NCBI GenBank assembly: GCA_903887375.1
Contig: CAISPN010000094.1
Location: 25,729-89,728, forward strand
Origin: an uncultured cyanobacterium
GTDB taxonomy: Bacteria; Cyanobacteriota; Cyanobacteriia; Cyanobacteriales; Microcystaceae
DNA length: 64,000 bases
Direction: 5' to 3'
Part shown: positions 1 to 9,406 of the stretch, piece by piece
Layout: every line of letters starts with the position of its first letter
Position numbering within the stretch: the first letter of the stretch is position 1
Notes under the pieces: model-generated
Told to the model about the DNA's origin: nothing
The model's input: the letters and a program-made list of their open reading frames with translations, nothing else
The model's database searches: none
Program-made: the position numbers and the translations under genes

Positions 1-134
1 CCGCAAAACTGGGCTGTAATAATATTGTTCTGCCAGCGCTCTTGGCTAGAATAAGAATAAGTTCCGAATCTCAGCTCTAGGGATTCGCTTATTTTGGGTA
101 AGTAATCAATATAGTTTCCATATGTGCGACTCAT
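1..134 (-). CDS. DUF6272-like protein, N-terminal part only (runs off window)
   Basis: The ATG lies two bases after the stop of the PP2C-type response regulator, with a GGAG ribosome binding site inside the end of that gene, so this is the next gene of the same operon. The 44 visible residues start MSRTYGNYIDYLPKISESLE and continue with an ERWQNN...AQF segment. That segment resembles the QRWRNNGLSADF signature I remember from cyanobacterial DUF6272 proteins, which sit beside RsbU-type phosphatases. The assignment is tentative because only the first 44 codons are present. If correct, the protein would be a partner-switching component acting with the neighbouring phosphatase. Confidence 0.5.
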   Translation of the reverse strand, partial: MSRTYGNYIDYLPKISESLELRFGTYSYSSQERWQNNIITAQFC

Positions 135-136
135 AT

Positions 137-1321
137 TTACTCCGCCTTTTTTTTGATGACAACAAGGGTTATATCATCAAAAATTTTCTGCTGCCCAATA
201 AACTCTTTGAGATCTGCGATGATTGCCTCTTTGACCTGTTCGGGAGATAAATGCCAATTTATACTGATGACCTCACATAACCTATCTAAGCCATATTGCT
301 CATCATCCATGTTCTTGGCTTCTGGAATCCCATCAGTATAGAGGACTATGCCATCATCGCCTCCTAATTCAATAATTGTATTATCAATGTATTGTCCAAT
401 TTCAGCATCTAAGCCAATAGGAAAACCCAAATCTAAAGTATTGATCCGCTCAATCTTTCCTCCTTTTTTAACCAAAATTGTTTCCTCATGTTGGCCGCTG
501 ATACTCAGTTTACCCTCAGCGTAGTTAACTAAAACCAAGCTCAAGTTTTTTTCTGATTGCATGCGCTGCAAGTTTTTATAAAGGGTACGATTGAGAGTAT
601 CTAAAAAACGAACAAAGTCAAATTCTTGAATTTCTTTGATAGTGCGCACCGCGGTTTGGGTCATCACCATCAGTAAACCACTTTCTAAGCCATGTCCAGT
701 GACATCCCCCATAGCAATAGTAACAATACCATCAGTATAGAGAACATCATAGTAATCCCCACCAACTTCATCTGCTGGCTCCATATAGCCTGCAATATCG
801 AGATCTTGAATCTCTGCCAATTCCTCAGTTCTGGGTAAAATTAGCTGCTGCATTTGTCTGAGCATGTCTAATTCGTTTCCCATACGGATATTTTCTCTTT
901 TGAGGATTTCTTCTGCCTCAACTCTCTTGAGATGATCTCCATAAGCTCTAGAGTGATAGCGAATCCTAGCAATCAACTCTGTTGCATCGGGTAGTTTTAC
1001 TAAGTAGTCATTAGCACCAAGGGCAAAGGCCTTAGCTTTGATTATAGGTTCTTCCTTGCTAGATAGTACTACTAGGGGCACATTAAATGTAGGCGCATCT
1101 TGAGCTCGCAAAAACTTCACTAACAATAGTCCATCTAGGCCGGGCATGACCAAATCTTGGAGAATTACTGTGGGTTTGTATTCTTTTGCTACTTTTATTG
1201 CCAAGCTGGGATCGCTGCAATAGTTGAAATCTATATCGGTTTCCGGTTCTAACATACGACGAATTCCTTCACCAATAATGTACTGGTCATCGATTAAAAG
1301 AACACGAATTGGATCATTCAT
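137..1321 (-). CDS. Response regulator with PP2C/SpoIIE (RsbU-type) phosphatase output
   Basis: The 394 residues begin with a receiver domain (about 1-125: acidic pair IDDQ, phosphoacceptor Asp in VILQDLVMP, Lys in YLVKLP). A short coiled linker (about 126-160) and a PP2C/SpoIIE phosphatase domain (about 175-393) follow. The metal-binding motifs are visible: DEVGGDYYD, GDVTGHG, VLYTDGIPEA and FDDITLVV. Such proteins dephosphorylate a Ser/Thr-phosphorylated partner, usually an anti-sigma antagonist. It is near the 3' end of the Wsp-like operon and is probably phosphorylated by its CheA, making it a terminal output (inference). Its receiver is nearly identical to that of the hybrid kinase upstream, which points to tandem duplication. 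Confidence 0.9.
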   Translation of the reverse strand: MNDPIRVLLIDDQYIIGEGIRRMLEPETDIDFNYCSDPSLAIKVAKEYKPTVILQDLVMPGLDGLLLVKFLRAQDAPTFNVPLVVLSSKEEPIIKAKAFALGANDYLVKLPDATELIARIRYHSRAYGDHLKRVEAEEILKRENIRMGNELDMLRQMQQLILPRTEELAEIQDLDIAGYMEPADEVGGDYYDVLYTDGIVTIAMGDVTGHGLESGLLMVMTQTAVRTIKEIQEFDFVRFLDTLNRTLYKNLQRMQSEKNLSLVLVNYAEGKLSISGQHEETILVKKGGKIERINTLDLGFPIGLDAEIGQYIDNTIIELGGDDGIVLYTDGIPEAKNMDDEQYGLDRLCEVISINWHLSPEQVKEAIIADLKEFIGQQKIFDDITLVVIKKKAE

Positions 1322-1410
1322 TTACTCATAGTTCCTCTGGTGACTAAGTCTTTCGCTGCTTGGGGTATTCTATAGCAGTATAAGTTAGAAGGTAGCCTGG
1401 TTAGCATTCT
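1318..1410 (-). pseudogene. Fossil of a duplicated cheB 3' end
   Basis: The non-coding stretch before the phosphatase gene, read on the minus strand, matches the last part of the intact cheB at 3400-3540. It has a degraded NQxT...YxxP segment. An internal deletion of about 60 bases follows, then a good match to the CheB tail (KDLVTRGTMSK against [11 protein letters not shown]), ending in the same overlapping ATGA stop/start. A 21-base stretch around 1358-1378 matches cheB at 18 positions. Frameshifts and stops make it non-functional. It shows that a unit of cheB end plus receiver gene was duplicated in tandem. Confidence 0.75.
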
Positions 1411-1462
1411 GGTTTTTCTATGAGTTAGGGGGAATCAGTTCTCCATTAACTTTGATGCTCAT

Positions 1463-3403
1463 TTAATTAAGTAATTGATTAACTTGATTTAAAAGAGAAC
1501 TGTAATCATAATTTCCTTTTTGTAAAATATTATTTACATAACCACTTAGTCTTTGCCGATCATCTGAGGTTAAATCCTTAGCTGTAATTACAACCACTGG
1601 AATATCTTTCCATTGAAAATTTTTGCGCAATTCCTCAATAAATTGAAATCCATCCATTTCCGGCATCATCAGATCTAGAAGAATTAATTTGGGTATTGAC
1701 TGTTTTACCACTTCTAAAGCACTTATCCCATTGCAAGCTTCCTTTGTAGTTAAACCAATTTTTTCTAATTGACTATGTAATATATCACGGTTATTACTCT
1801 CATCATCAACAATCAAAACATAGCCACCACTTTCAGAAGAAATGTATTTATTTAGGATCAATTTTATTTTTTCACCACATATTGGCTTGACTAAGTAATC
1901 AGATGCACCAAGAGTAAAGCCTAATTTTTTATCAGTAACAAAACTAGAAATAATTACTGGTATTGAAACTAATTCAACATCTTCCTTGATTTTGCTTAGT
2001 ACATTCCATCCGTCTATTTTTGGCATTATGATATCTAAAATAATAAGATCAGGATGATATTGTTTTGCTAACATTAACCCATCTTCAGATTGGCTAGTTG
2101 AAATCAAATTAAAGCCCTGAGGTACCAATATTTTTTTAATCATATCGGCAGCATTGGGATCATCATCAATTACTAAAATGGTTTTAAACTCAGGATTATT
2201 AATTTGAGTTATTTTGGTCACAAGTTCTACATTATTTTTATCTATATTTTTATCTATAACTGTTAAAGGAAGAGCAATTGTAAATGTAGTCCCCTTTCCA
2301 TATATACTATCGACTGTGACATCGCCACCCATCATTTCACAAAATCTTTTAGTAATATTCAACCCAAGTCCAGTACCACCATATTTGCGTGTGGTTGAAG
2401 CATCAGCTTGAGAAAAAGGCTTAAATAATTTTGTTAATTGTGCTGGAGTCATTCCAATACCACTATCGGTTACTTTCATAGAAATCCAATCTTGTGAAAC
2501 CTTTGTATATCGTTCGATGCAAAGAGTTATGTCACCATGATCAGTAAATTTACTAGCATTGCTTAGAAGATTGAAGAGAGATTGACGTATTTTAGTCAAG
2601 TCAGCATGCATTGTTCCAATATTTTCTGCAATATTAATTTTGAGAACATTACTATTTTTCTCAATCAAAGGATTTATCATACTAACTACATCTTTAACCA
2701 TTTGGTTAATGTCAAAGGTTTCTAAATAAAGATCCATTCTGCCTGCTTCTATTTTGGAGATATCAAGAATATCATTGATTAAGCTTAAAAGATGTTTACC
2801 TGCACTTTTTATTTTTCCAAGATCAGATACAAATTCTTCTTCTCCCATATCTTGAGCTTCTTCTTCAAGGATTTCGCTATAGCCAATAATGGCATTGAGC
2901 GGGGTTCTTAATTCATGGCTCATGTTAGCAAGAAAGTTACTTTTGGTTTGGCTTGCCTCTTCTGCCTCTTCTTTAGCTAGTTTTATACTTTCTTCAGCTT
3001 CAATTCTTTTGAGATGATTACCATATGCTATGGAATGGTAACGAATCCTGGCAATCAATTCTGCTGCATGGGGCAGTTTAACTAAATAGTCATTAGCTCC
3101 CATAGCAAAAGCCTTGGCTTTGATTTCACCATCATCCTTACTGGATAGTACGACTAAGGGGATATCAAATGTAGGAGAATCTTGGGCACGCAAAAACTTG
3201 ACTAACAACAATCCATCTAGGTTTGGCATTACCAGATCTTGGAGAATTACTGTCGGCTGGTATTCTCTTGCTACCTTGATTGCCAACATGGGATCACTGC
3301 AGTAATTGAAATCAATATCAGCTTGCGGTTTTAACATGCGACGAATTCCCTCAGCAATAATGGGCTGGTCATCGATTAAAAGGACACGAATTGGATCATT
3401 CAT
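1463..3403 (-). CDS. Hybrid sensor histidine kinase (REC-HisKA-HATPase-REC-REC)
   Basis: The 646-residue cytoplasmic protein has no membrane segment. A receiver (1-125, Asp in VILQDLVMP) and an Ala/Glu-rich coiled linker lead to HisKA with [15 protein letters not shown]. The HATPase_c domain shows [15 protein letters not shown] and GTGLGL. Two further receivers follow, with the phosphoacceptor Asp in LIILDIIMP and LILLDLMMP. Its ATG overlaps the cheB stop by four bases, so translation is probably coupled. It likely receives phosphate from the operon's CheA on the N-terminal receiver and relays it onward (inference). The N-terminal receiver is almost the same as that of the PP2C regulator downstream. 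Confidence 0.9.
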   Translation of the reverse strand: MNDPIRVLLIDDQPIIAEGIRRMLKPQADIDFNYCSDPMLAIKVAREYQPTVILQDLVMPNLDGLLLVKFLRAQDSPTFDIPLVVLSSKDDGEIKAKAFAMGANDYLVKLPHAAELIARIRYHSIAYGNHLKRIEAEESIKLAKEEAEEASQTKSNFLANMSHELRTPLNAIIGYSEILEEEAQDMGEEEFVSDLGKIKSAGKHLLSLINDILDISKIEAGRMDLYLETFDINQMVKDVVSMINPLIEKNSNVLKINIAENIGTMHADLTKIRQSLFNLLSNASKFTDHGDITLCIERYTKVSQDWISMKVTDSGIGMTPAQLTKLFKPFSQADASTTRKYGGTGLGLNITKRFCEMMGGDVTVDSIYGKGTTFTIALPLTVIDKNIDKNNVELVTKITQINNPEFKTILVIDDDPNAADMIKKILVPQGFNLISTSQSEDGLMLAKQYHPDLIILDIIMPKIDGWNVLSKIKEDVELVSIPVIISSFVTDKKLGFTLGASDYLVKPICGEKIKLILNKYISSESGGYVLIVDDESNNRDILHSQLEKIGLTTKEACNGISALEVVKQSIPKLILLDLMMPEMDGFQFIEELRKNFQWKDIPVVVITAKDLTSDDRQRLSGYVNNILQKGNYDYSSLLNQVNQLLN

Positions 3404-4371
3404 TTACTAATAGTTCCTTTAATGACTAGATTTTTAATAGAAGTAGCGATTTGCTCAAGTGGCAGAATTTCGCTAGCTGCATTTAGTTCTACTGCTACTT
3501 TGGGCATTCCATAGACAGCCGAAGTGGTCTGGTTTTGGGCAATAGTATGCCAACCTTTTAAACGAAGGAGTTTGAGTCCTTGGGCTCCATCTTTACCCAT
3601 ACCAGTTAACAGTACTGCAATACCAGGTCTACTCCAATTTTTAGCTAGACTTTCAAAAAAAACATCCACAGAAGGGCGATAGGCATAATTTACTGGATTT
3701 TCAGTATAAGAGAGGGTGAGATTATGAGTCAGATAGAGATGATCATTAGTAGCAGCTACTAATGCTTCACCTGCGCACAAGCGATCTCCTTCTTTCGCTG
3801 TTCTAACTTTTAAAGAGGTTTGTTGATCTAACCACTGTGCCAAACCTAAGGAGAATTGTTGATCAATATGTTGGATGATGACTATTGGTGAGAGAAAGTT
3901 GGCAGATAAATGAGACAGAATAACTGAAAGTGCTTGCGGTCCTCCAGTGGAGGCGCCGAATACTACAAGTGGTGCATTAATAGTTTTCTTGAGTCCTTTT
4001 TTTATTCCCCTGAGTTTGCCAACAGTTGAAATTTTTTGGAGAAGAGATTGTTGACTATTGTCTGCTGCTATGTTTACCGAATCAAGAGCTCCATAACCTA
4101 TAGCTTCAAAAATTTTGGCTGTGTTTTCTTCTGAAGTGATGGTAACCAAGACAATTGGACAGGGGGAATGGAGCATGATTAAGCGAGTGGCTTGGACACC
4201 ATCAAGTACTGAAATTCTCAAACCCATTAAGATCAAATCAGGTCGATCTTCTAGAGATCTAGATACAGCCTGCTCACCATTGTGGGCAATCCAAGCAATT
4301 TCATGTTCGCTTGGGATCATTTCACGCAAGGTCTTGACAGTAGCTAAATTATCAGCAATAGCAATACGCAT
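3400..4371 (-). CDS. cheB: CheB/WspF-type protein-glutamate methylesterase with altered receiver
   Basis: The 323 residues comprise an N-terminal receiver (1-120) and a CheB methylesterase domain (about 140-320). The catalytic triad is visible: Ser in GASTGGP, His in IIQHID and Asp in LLTGMGKDG. It would remove methyl groups from the MCP encoded upstream, opposing the CheR. The phosphoacceptor Asp of the receiver is replaced: where the family has LMDLxMPVMDGV, this protein reads [12 protein letters not shown] with Gly50, from a GGT codon. Phosphorylation control of the canonical kind should therefore be lost. It lies four bases after cheA and overlaps the next kinase gene. Confidence 0.9.
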   Translation of the reverse strand: MRIAIADNLATVKTLREMIPSEHEIAWIAHNGEQAVSRSLEDRPDLILMGLRISVLDGVQATRLIMLHSPCPIVLVTITSEENTAKIFEAIGYGALDSVNIAADNSQQSLLQKISTVGKLRGIKKGLKKTINAPLVVFGASTGGPQALSVILSHLSANFLSPIVIIQHIDQQFSLGLAQWLDQQTSLKVRTAKEGDRLCAGEALVAATNDHLYLTHNLTLSYTENPVNYAYRPSVDVFFESLAKNWSRPGIAVLLTGMGKDGAQGLKLLRLKGWHTIAQNQTTSAVYGMPKVAVELNAASEILPLEQIATSIKNLVIKGTISK

Positions 4372-4375
4372 ATTT

Positions 4376-7081
4376 CTAAGTTCCTAATAGATTAGCCACA
4401 GCTTCAACCAAGGTATTATCTTCAAAACTACTTTTAGTCAAATAATAATTAGCACCAGCTTCCATCCCCTGAAGTCGATCTTCTTGGCGATCTCGATAAG
4501 AGACAACAATGATAGGTAAAAAAGAGTAGATAGGATGATTGCGAATATTTTTGATTAATTCAATTCCATTCATTCGCGGCATATCAATATCACTAATCAC
4601 CAAATCATAAGGTTTGGTTCGTATAGCGTTCCAGCCCTGTAGTCCATCTACAGCAACATCGACTTGATAACCTCTGTTTTCTAATAATTTACGCTCAGTT
4701 TCTCTGACTGTTATGGAGTCATCTACCACCAGAATAGTCTTAGGTTGAATTACTTCTTGACTTTCTATGTTATTTAGGTCAATTTTGGTCAAGTGACTAG
4801 TATCTAAGAGTTGATTGATAGATTGTATTAAATCATTGGTATCAATAATCAAAACGGGCGAGCCATCTTGATCTAGAGCCAAGGCGCTGATATCTTTTAC
4901 CTTACCCAATCTGGGATCTAATGGTCTGACTACTAGATCCCTCTCACCTAAAAAGCGTTCAACTAAAACTCCATAACTGTCTGAGTCATCACTAATAACT
5001 ACTACCGAGAATTGGTTTTCTGGTTCTACATTTATTTCATAAAAGCCGAAAATCTGATCTGCTGCAATCAGTCCAATATTTTTGCCATCAATTGTAAAAA
5101 ACTGTCTACCTTCTACTGTGGTAACATCTGCGTTCTTCAACATGATGATCCGATCTATTCTAGCTAGTGCAAAAGCGTAAACCTCTCCAGCAATTTCCAC
5201 CAGCAAAGTACGAATTACTGAAAGGGTCAGGGGAAGCTGGAAGTGAAAACTAGTTCCCTTACCCAATACCGTAGAAACTCTGACATTGCCAGCAACTTCT
5301 TGAGTCATACTCTTGACGATATCTAGTCCTACTCCTCTTCCAGAAATCTCTGTAACTTCTTTGGATGTTGAAAAGCCTGGTAAAAAGAGAAATTCTAATA
5401 GCTCAGATTTACTCATTTGCTCTGCCATTTCAAAAGAAGAAAAGCCGCGATCAATCACCTTGGCTTTCAATTTTTCTATATCTATTCCTCTTCCATCATC
5501 GCTGATTGTAATTGCCAGCATCCCACCGCGATGAAAGGCTTCAAGCTTTATGTTGCCTTGGGCTGGTTTGCCAATAGCTATGCGTTCTTCTGTAGTTTCT
5601 AAACCATGATCTAAGGCATTGCGCAGAATATGAGTCAGAGGAGCTTCTAATTTTATAAGAATATCTCGATCTACAGGTGTACTCTTGCCAATTATTTCGA
5701 AATTGACTTGTTTGTTTAATTGACGAGCTAGGTCTCGCAACATACGAGGAAACCCTTGTACACCATCACTAAAAGGTCTCATGTTGGTAGTAATTACCTC
5801 GTTATAAAGACGATCGGAAAGACTAATGGTGCGGTAATCATATTGCTCTAGCTCTTGAATCCTCTGCCCTATAACCTTGATTTGCTGTTGCCCCTTAGCA
5901 ATTAGATCTCTTAGCAAGTCATCTAGTTGGTTATCATTTTTGTACATGCTCAAATGGTTGCGTAAATCTTCAATCGACTTGATCAGATCCAATTGTTGAG
6001 ATTTAAATTGAATCAGAGAATTTGTAAAAGGCTCTAACCAATTAGCGCTGATCAATGCCTCACCAGCTAGTCCCATGATTCGGTTGAGATTATCGGCATT
6101 CACCCGAACTATTCTTTCTTGTCCACTATGGCTAACTTTAGTAGGCTCTTTATGTATTTCCTGAGTTGAAGTTACTACTGTTTGTGATATTTCTTGCTGT
6201 TGAGCTTGGGGATTGAGAATGTTGGCTATTGCTAGATAGATTGATTGCAGTTTAGTCTCATAAGATTCTAATTCTTTAACGTCAACCTGGCTGATTACTG
6301 AAAGTTCATCAACTCCTTGTAGTAGAATGTCAACATCTTTTGATTGGATAAGAATTTGTTTTTTCTGAGCTGCGACAAAACAGTCCTCCATCACATGAGC
6401 CAAGTTGACGACACTACCAAATCCTACAATTCTAGCTGCTCCCTTGACTGAATGAGCAGAGCGCATGAGAGCTTCTAAAGCTTGAATTGAGGTAGGATTG
6501 CTTTCTAGAGAGAGTAGTCCATTATTGAGGATATTGACCTGCGTCTCAACTTCCAAACGAAACAGCTCAAACATTGATTCATCTTGAATTATGTCATTAT
6601 GCGCTGGGTTGGTTTGTACAACTGGAAGTTTGGGTAGATCTTGGATTGCCGGCTCTAAGTTTACCGAATCTGTAATATCTGTAATAGTAGAACTAGATGC
6701 AGCTACTAAAGCATTCTTAATTCTAGAGATTTCCCAAGAGTCATTTTCTAGCCAGTTTGGCCATTCCTCTTGGCTAACCTGACTCATTTTTGTAATTAAA
6801 GTTGTGCTTTGACTAACCAATTCTAGTTCAGCTTGACTAAAAACATGATTTTGCCTGAGAAATTTAGCCAGGTAATACTCTAGAGAATGCGTCAATTCGA
6901 CTACTGCATTTCTTTCAATTAGATTAGCCATTGCGTAGATAATATGGACAGACTCTATACTTTTTTCTAGAGCTGATTCGTCGGGATTTTGAGTCTTTAG
7001 CAGTTCGATTTGCTCTTCTAATAAAGCTACCTGCTGGGCTACCTCATGCTTAAAAAGTTCTAATATCGAGTAGTTATTCAT
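4376..7081 (-). CDS. cheA: CheA/WspE-type hybrid chemotaxis histidine kinase with C-terminal REC
   Basis: The 901 residues start with an Hpt-like helical region (about 1-110, His46 without the usual Lys/Gly context). A canonical Hpt follows with His210 in AHSVKGAARIV. Dimerisation and HATPase domains come next, with RNALDHGLE, DDGRGID and GRGVGLDIV. A CheW-like domain (about 630-765) and a C-terminal receiver (about 780-900, Asp in LVISDIDMP) complete the protein. This architecture is that of WspE and PilL/ChpA-class kinases. It would phosphorylate its own receiver and the receivers encoded downstream, under control of the MCP through the two CheW proteins. Confidence 0.93.
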   Translation of the reverse strand: MNNYSILELFKHEVAQQVALLEEQIELLKTQNPDESALEKSIESVHIIYAMANLIERNAVVELTHSLEYYLAKFLRQNHVFSQAELELVSQSTTLITKMSQVSQEEWPNWLENDSWEISRIKNALVAASSSTITDITDSVNLEPAIQDLPKLPVVQTNPAHNDIIQDESMFELFRLEVETQVNILNNGLLSLESNPTSIQALEALMRSAHSVKGAARIVGFGSVVNLAHVMEDCFVAAQKKQILIQSKDVDILLQGVDELSVISQVDVKELESYETKLQSIYLAIANILNPQAQQQEISQTVVTSTQEIHKEPTKVSHSGQERIVRVNADNLNRIMGLAGEALISANWLEPFTNSLIQFKSQQLDLIKSIEDLRNHLSMYKNDNQLDDLLRDLIAKGQQQIKVIGQRIQELEQYDYRTISLSDRLYNEVITTNMRPFSDGVQGFPRMLRDLARQLNKQVNFEIIGKSTPVDRDILIKLEAPLTHILRNALDHGLETTEERIAIGKPAQGNIKLEAFHRGGMLAITISDDGRGIDIEKLKAKVIDRGFSSFEMAEQMSKSELLEFLFLPGFSTSKEVTEISGRGVGLDIVKSMTQEVAGNVRVSTVLGKGTSFHFQLPLTLSVIRTLLVEIAGEVYAFALARIDRIIMLKNADVTTVEGRQFFTIDGKNIGLIAADQIFGFYEINVEPENQFSVVVISDDSDSYGVLVERFLGERDLVVRPLDPRLGKVKDISALALDQDGSPVLIIDTNDLIQSINQLLDTSHLTKIDLNNIESQEVIQPKTILVVDDSITVRETERKLLENRGYQVDVAVDGLQGWNAIRTKPYDLVISDIDMPRMNGIELIKNIRNHPIYSFLPIIVVSYRDRQEDRLQGMEAGANYYLTKSSFEDNTLVEAVANLLGT

Positions 7082-7087
7082 GTAATT

Positions 7088-7774
7088 TTATATCTCTAGA
7101 ATCCTGGTATTGAGAGTGTAGAATATCAACTCAGCATCAAGAAAGTTCACCTTTTGTCCCTGCCAGTCTAGAACATATTGAGTGTATGTTTCTGTAGCCT
7201 TGGTGATGACAACTGGTGCTTGTTTTAATTCTTGGGGACCGAAACGGTAAACACCCAAAACTTCATCTACCGGAAAAACCCAACGAAATTCGGTATTTCC
7301 CACTACAATCATTTTTTGTCCAACCTCTTTGGTAATATCAGAATCAACATTTAAAGACAAAAGATGAGCCAATGAAACACACATTAGTGTTTCTCCCCTG
7401 ATATTAGTTAAACCTAAAAACAGTTGATTACTGCGATTGGGCAAACGGTGAACAATCCTAGGAACCACTATCTCTTGCAAAGAACTAACGGGCAATGCTA
7501 ACAACTCTTGGGAAATGCGAAAAATCATCAGAGATATCGTTTCTTTGATGGAAGTATTGATCACTTGAGTAACAGTTTCAGCCATTATCCCAGTCCAATA
7601 TTCCAGAGACTCTAGTGTGACCTCCTGGTTGAATAGACTTCTTCCTGTTTCTAAGTAAACTGGACAATTGTGGCAATGTATAACCGAATTGAGCTGTGGA
7701 CAACTCAAATCACCTTTGACGCCTATCTCATTCCAACAACTGATTGAGGATTGTTCTGGTTCAAATGCCTTCAT
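7088..7774 (-). CDS. CheW-domain coupling protein, WspD-like
   Basis: The 228-residue protein carries a CheW domain (about 75-225, with ISQELLALPV and LTNIRGETL). In front of it is an N-terminal Cys-rich segment of the form CWNEIGVKGDLSCP...CHNCPVY. That N-terminus is the hallmark I know from WspD of Pseudomonas Wsp systems and is the strongest sign that this cluster is Wsp-like. It should couple the MCP to CheA at the membrane array. The gene sits between those of the MCP and CheA with gaps of three and six bases. Confidence 0.9.
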   Translation of the reverse strand: MKAFEPEQSSISCWNEIGVKGDLSCPQLNSVIHCHNCPVYLETGRSLFNQEVTLESLEYWTGIMAETVTQVINTSIKETISLMIFRISQELLALPVSSLQEIVVPRIVHRLPNRSNQLFLGLTNIRGETLMCVSLAHLLSLNVDSDITKEVGQKMIVVGNTEFRWVFPVDEVLGVYRFGPQELKQAPVVITKATETYTQYVLDWQGQKVNFLDAELIFYTLNTRILEI

Positions 7775-7777
7775 GGT

Positions 7778-9367
7778 TTAGTCTTTGGAATTGGAGATCT
7801 TTGATCTTAGACGGGTAGAAGCATCATTTAAATCAGCTAGAGCCGAGTTAGTGTCTTGAATTGCTACTTTTGTCTGCTCTCCAGCTTGGCTCAATTGCTG
7901 CATTGCTTCGTTAATTTGTTCAGCTCCTTGAGATTGTTCATGCATACCTTGTGAGACATCAACAAAGCTGGGACTCAATCCCTGTATTTGTTGGTTTACT
8001 TGAAGGAGTTGATTAGAGATATTCTGTACTTTGTTTGTACTTTCATAGACATCGTTGCTAAACTTGTCCATTTGCATCACTCCAGCAGAAACAGCTACTT
8101 GCATTTCTTCGACCATTTGCTTAATTTCTAGAGTAGCTACTGCAGTTTGATCTGCTAGACGCCTGATTTCCCTAGCCACTACAGAAAAACCTGCACCATA
8201 TTCTCCGGCCTTTTCCGCTTCAATAGCCGCATTGAGAGAAAGTAGATTAGTCTGTACTGCTACGTTGGTAATTGTTTCTACTACACTATTGATGTTGTTA
8301 GCCTTGTTGTTCATGGTTCCTAATTTGGAAACAATTGAAGTAGTACCGTCGGATAAATTCACCATCACCTTTTGCATCTCCTGGAGCTCATCTTGACTAT
8401 TTCCAGCTTCTATAGCAGTTTTCTGTGACAACTGGGCTAAGCGATCCATCGTTTGAGCTAATTGCCTAGAGGTGGCAGCAATTTGTCTGGAACTAGCAGA
8501 AACTTCGTTAGTTGAGGCATTTTGCTCAGCAACTGTTGCTTCTAGCTCTTTGCCCGATGCACCGATTTGATTACAGGCAGTTACAATAGCTATACAGGAT
8601 TTTTGCACTTGACGAGTAAGGTCGTTTCCTAGGTATTTGCCCAAAAATATCGCTAGGATTGGTCCCAATATCAAAGCTAGAGTTGTCAATAAATTCGAAA
8701 GACTTATAATGCTTTTGGCTTGTTTACCTGCATCATTTGCAATTTTGGTATTGTAGTTGATTAGATCTAAAAGAGCTTGAGTTGCTTTTTTTTGAGCGGG
8801 TTTAAATTCTTCTGCTCTGTATTTATTTACGTCCTGGTGAACTTTATTGGCTTGTACTGCTTTTAAATATGCAGGACTATTTTTTCTATTTGCCAAAAGT
8901 TCACTTATGATAATACCATTAGGCTCGGGAACCACCTGAAACTGTTTATAAAGTTCTAGCAAGCGATCTTTCTTCATGTTAAAATCTGCCCAAAGCGGTT
9001 TTGCAATATCGTAAAGTTTTTGCTCTTCTGGATCACGATCCGCCCCTTCATAAAGCTCTCTTCCTTTTTCAATGTCCTTGTTAATCGAATCTAATTTTAT
9101 AAATTCTTGATTTTTTTCTTCTGCTGTAACATCCTCATTTAATATCAAGCGCAGGATAGATTGAATTCGAGCATATCCTTGATTCATTTGCCAAAGACCA
9201 TTAACACTAGGAAAGGTATTGTCAGAATAGGTTTGCAGTTGTGCTGCTAACCGAGCATTGTTAAACAGACCAAGCAAGGCAACTAGAAAGACCAAAAAAC
9301 CCATCAGAAAAAAGCCTCTTAAAAGCTGCTCTTGTAAAGTTTTGGCCTTGAGAATAAAATTAAACAT
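7778..9367 (-). CDS. Methyl-accepting chemotaxis protein, WspA-like
   Basis: The 529 residues have a first membrane segment (about 15-35), an extracytoplasmic helical region of about 180 residues resembling a four-helix bundle sensor, and a second membrane segment (about 220-245). A signalling domain follows, with the conserved hairpin tip around TNLLSLNAAIEAEKAGEYG and a nearby DQTA. No clear HAMP domain is visible. It would sense a signal at or outside the membrane and control CheA. Glu/Gln-rich helices flanking the tip offer methylation sites for the CheR and CheB of the operon. Confidence 0.9.
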   Translation of the reverse strand: MFNFILKAKTLQEQLLRGFFLMGFLVFLVALLGLFNNARLAAQLQTYSDNTFPSVNGLWQMNQGYARIQSILRLILNEDVTAEEKNQEFIKLDSINKDIEKGRELYEGADRDPEEQKLYDIAKPLWADFNMKKDRLLELYKQFQVVPEPNGIIISELLANRKNSPAYLKAVQANKVHQDVNKYRAEEFKPAQKKATQALLDLINYNTKIANDAGKQAKSIISLSNLLTTLALILGPILAIFLGKYLGNDLTRQVQKSCIAIVTACNQIGASGKELEATVAEQNASTNEVSASSRQIAATSRQLAQTMDRLAQLSQKTAIEAGNSQDELQEMQKVMVNLSDGTTSIVSKLGTMNNKANNINSVVETITNVAVQTNLLSLNAAIEAEKAGEYGAGFSVVAREIRRLADQTAVATLEIKQMVEEMQVAVSAGVMQMDKFSNDVYESTNKVQNISNQLLQVNQQIQGLSPSFVDVSQGMHEQSQGAEQINEAMQQLSQAGEQTKVAIQDTNSALADLNDASTRLRSKISNSKD

Positions 9368-9406
9368 AATTTTTAACCACTGTATTTTGTAAGTTTGAGA
9401 AATCTG

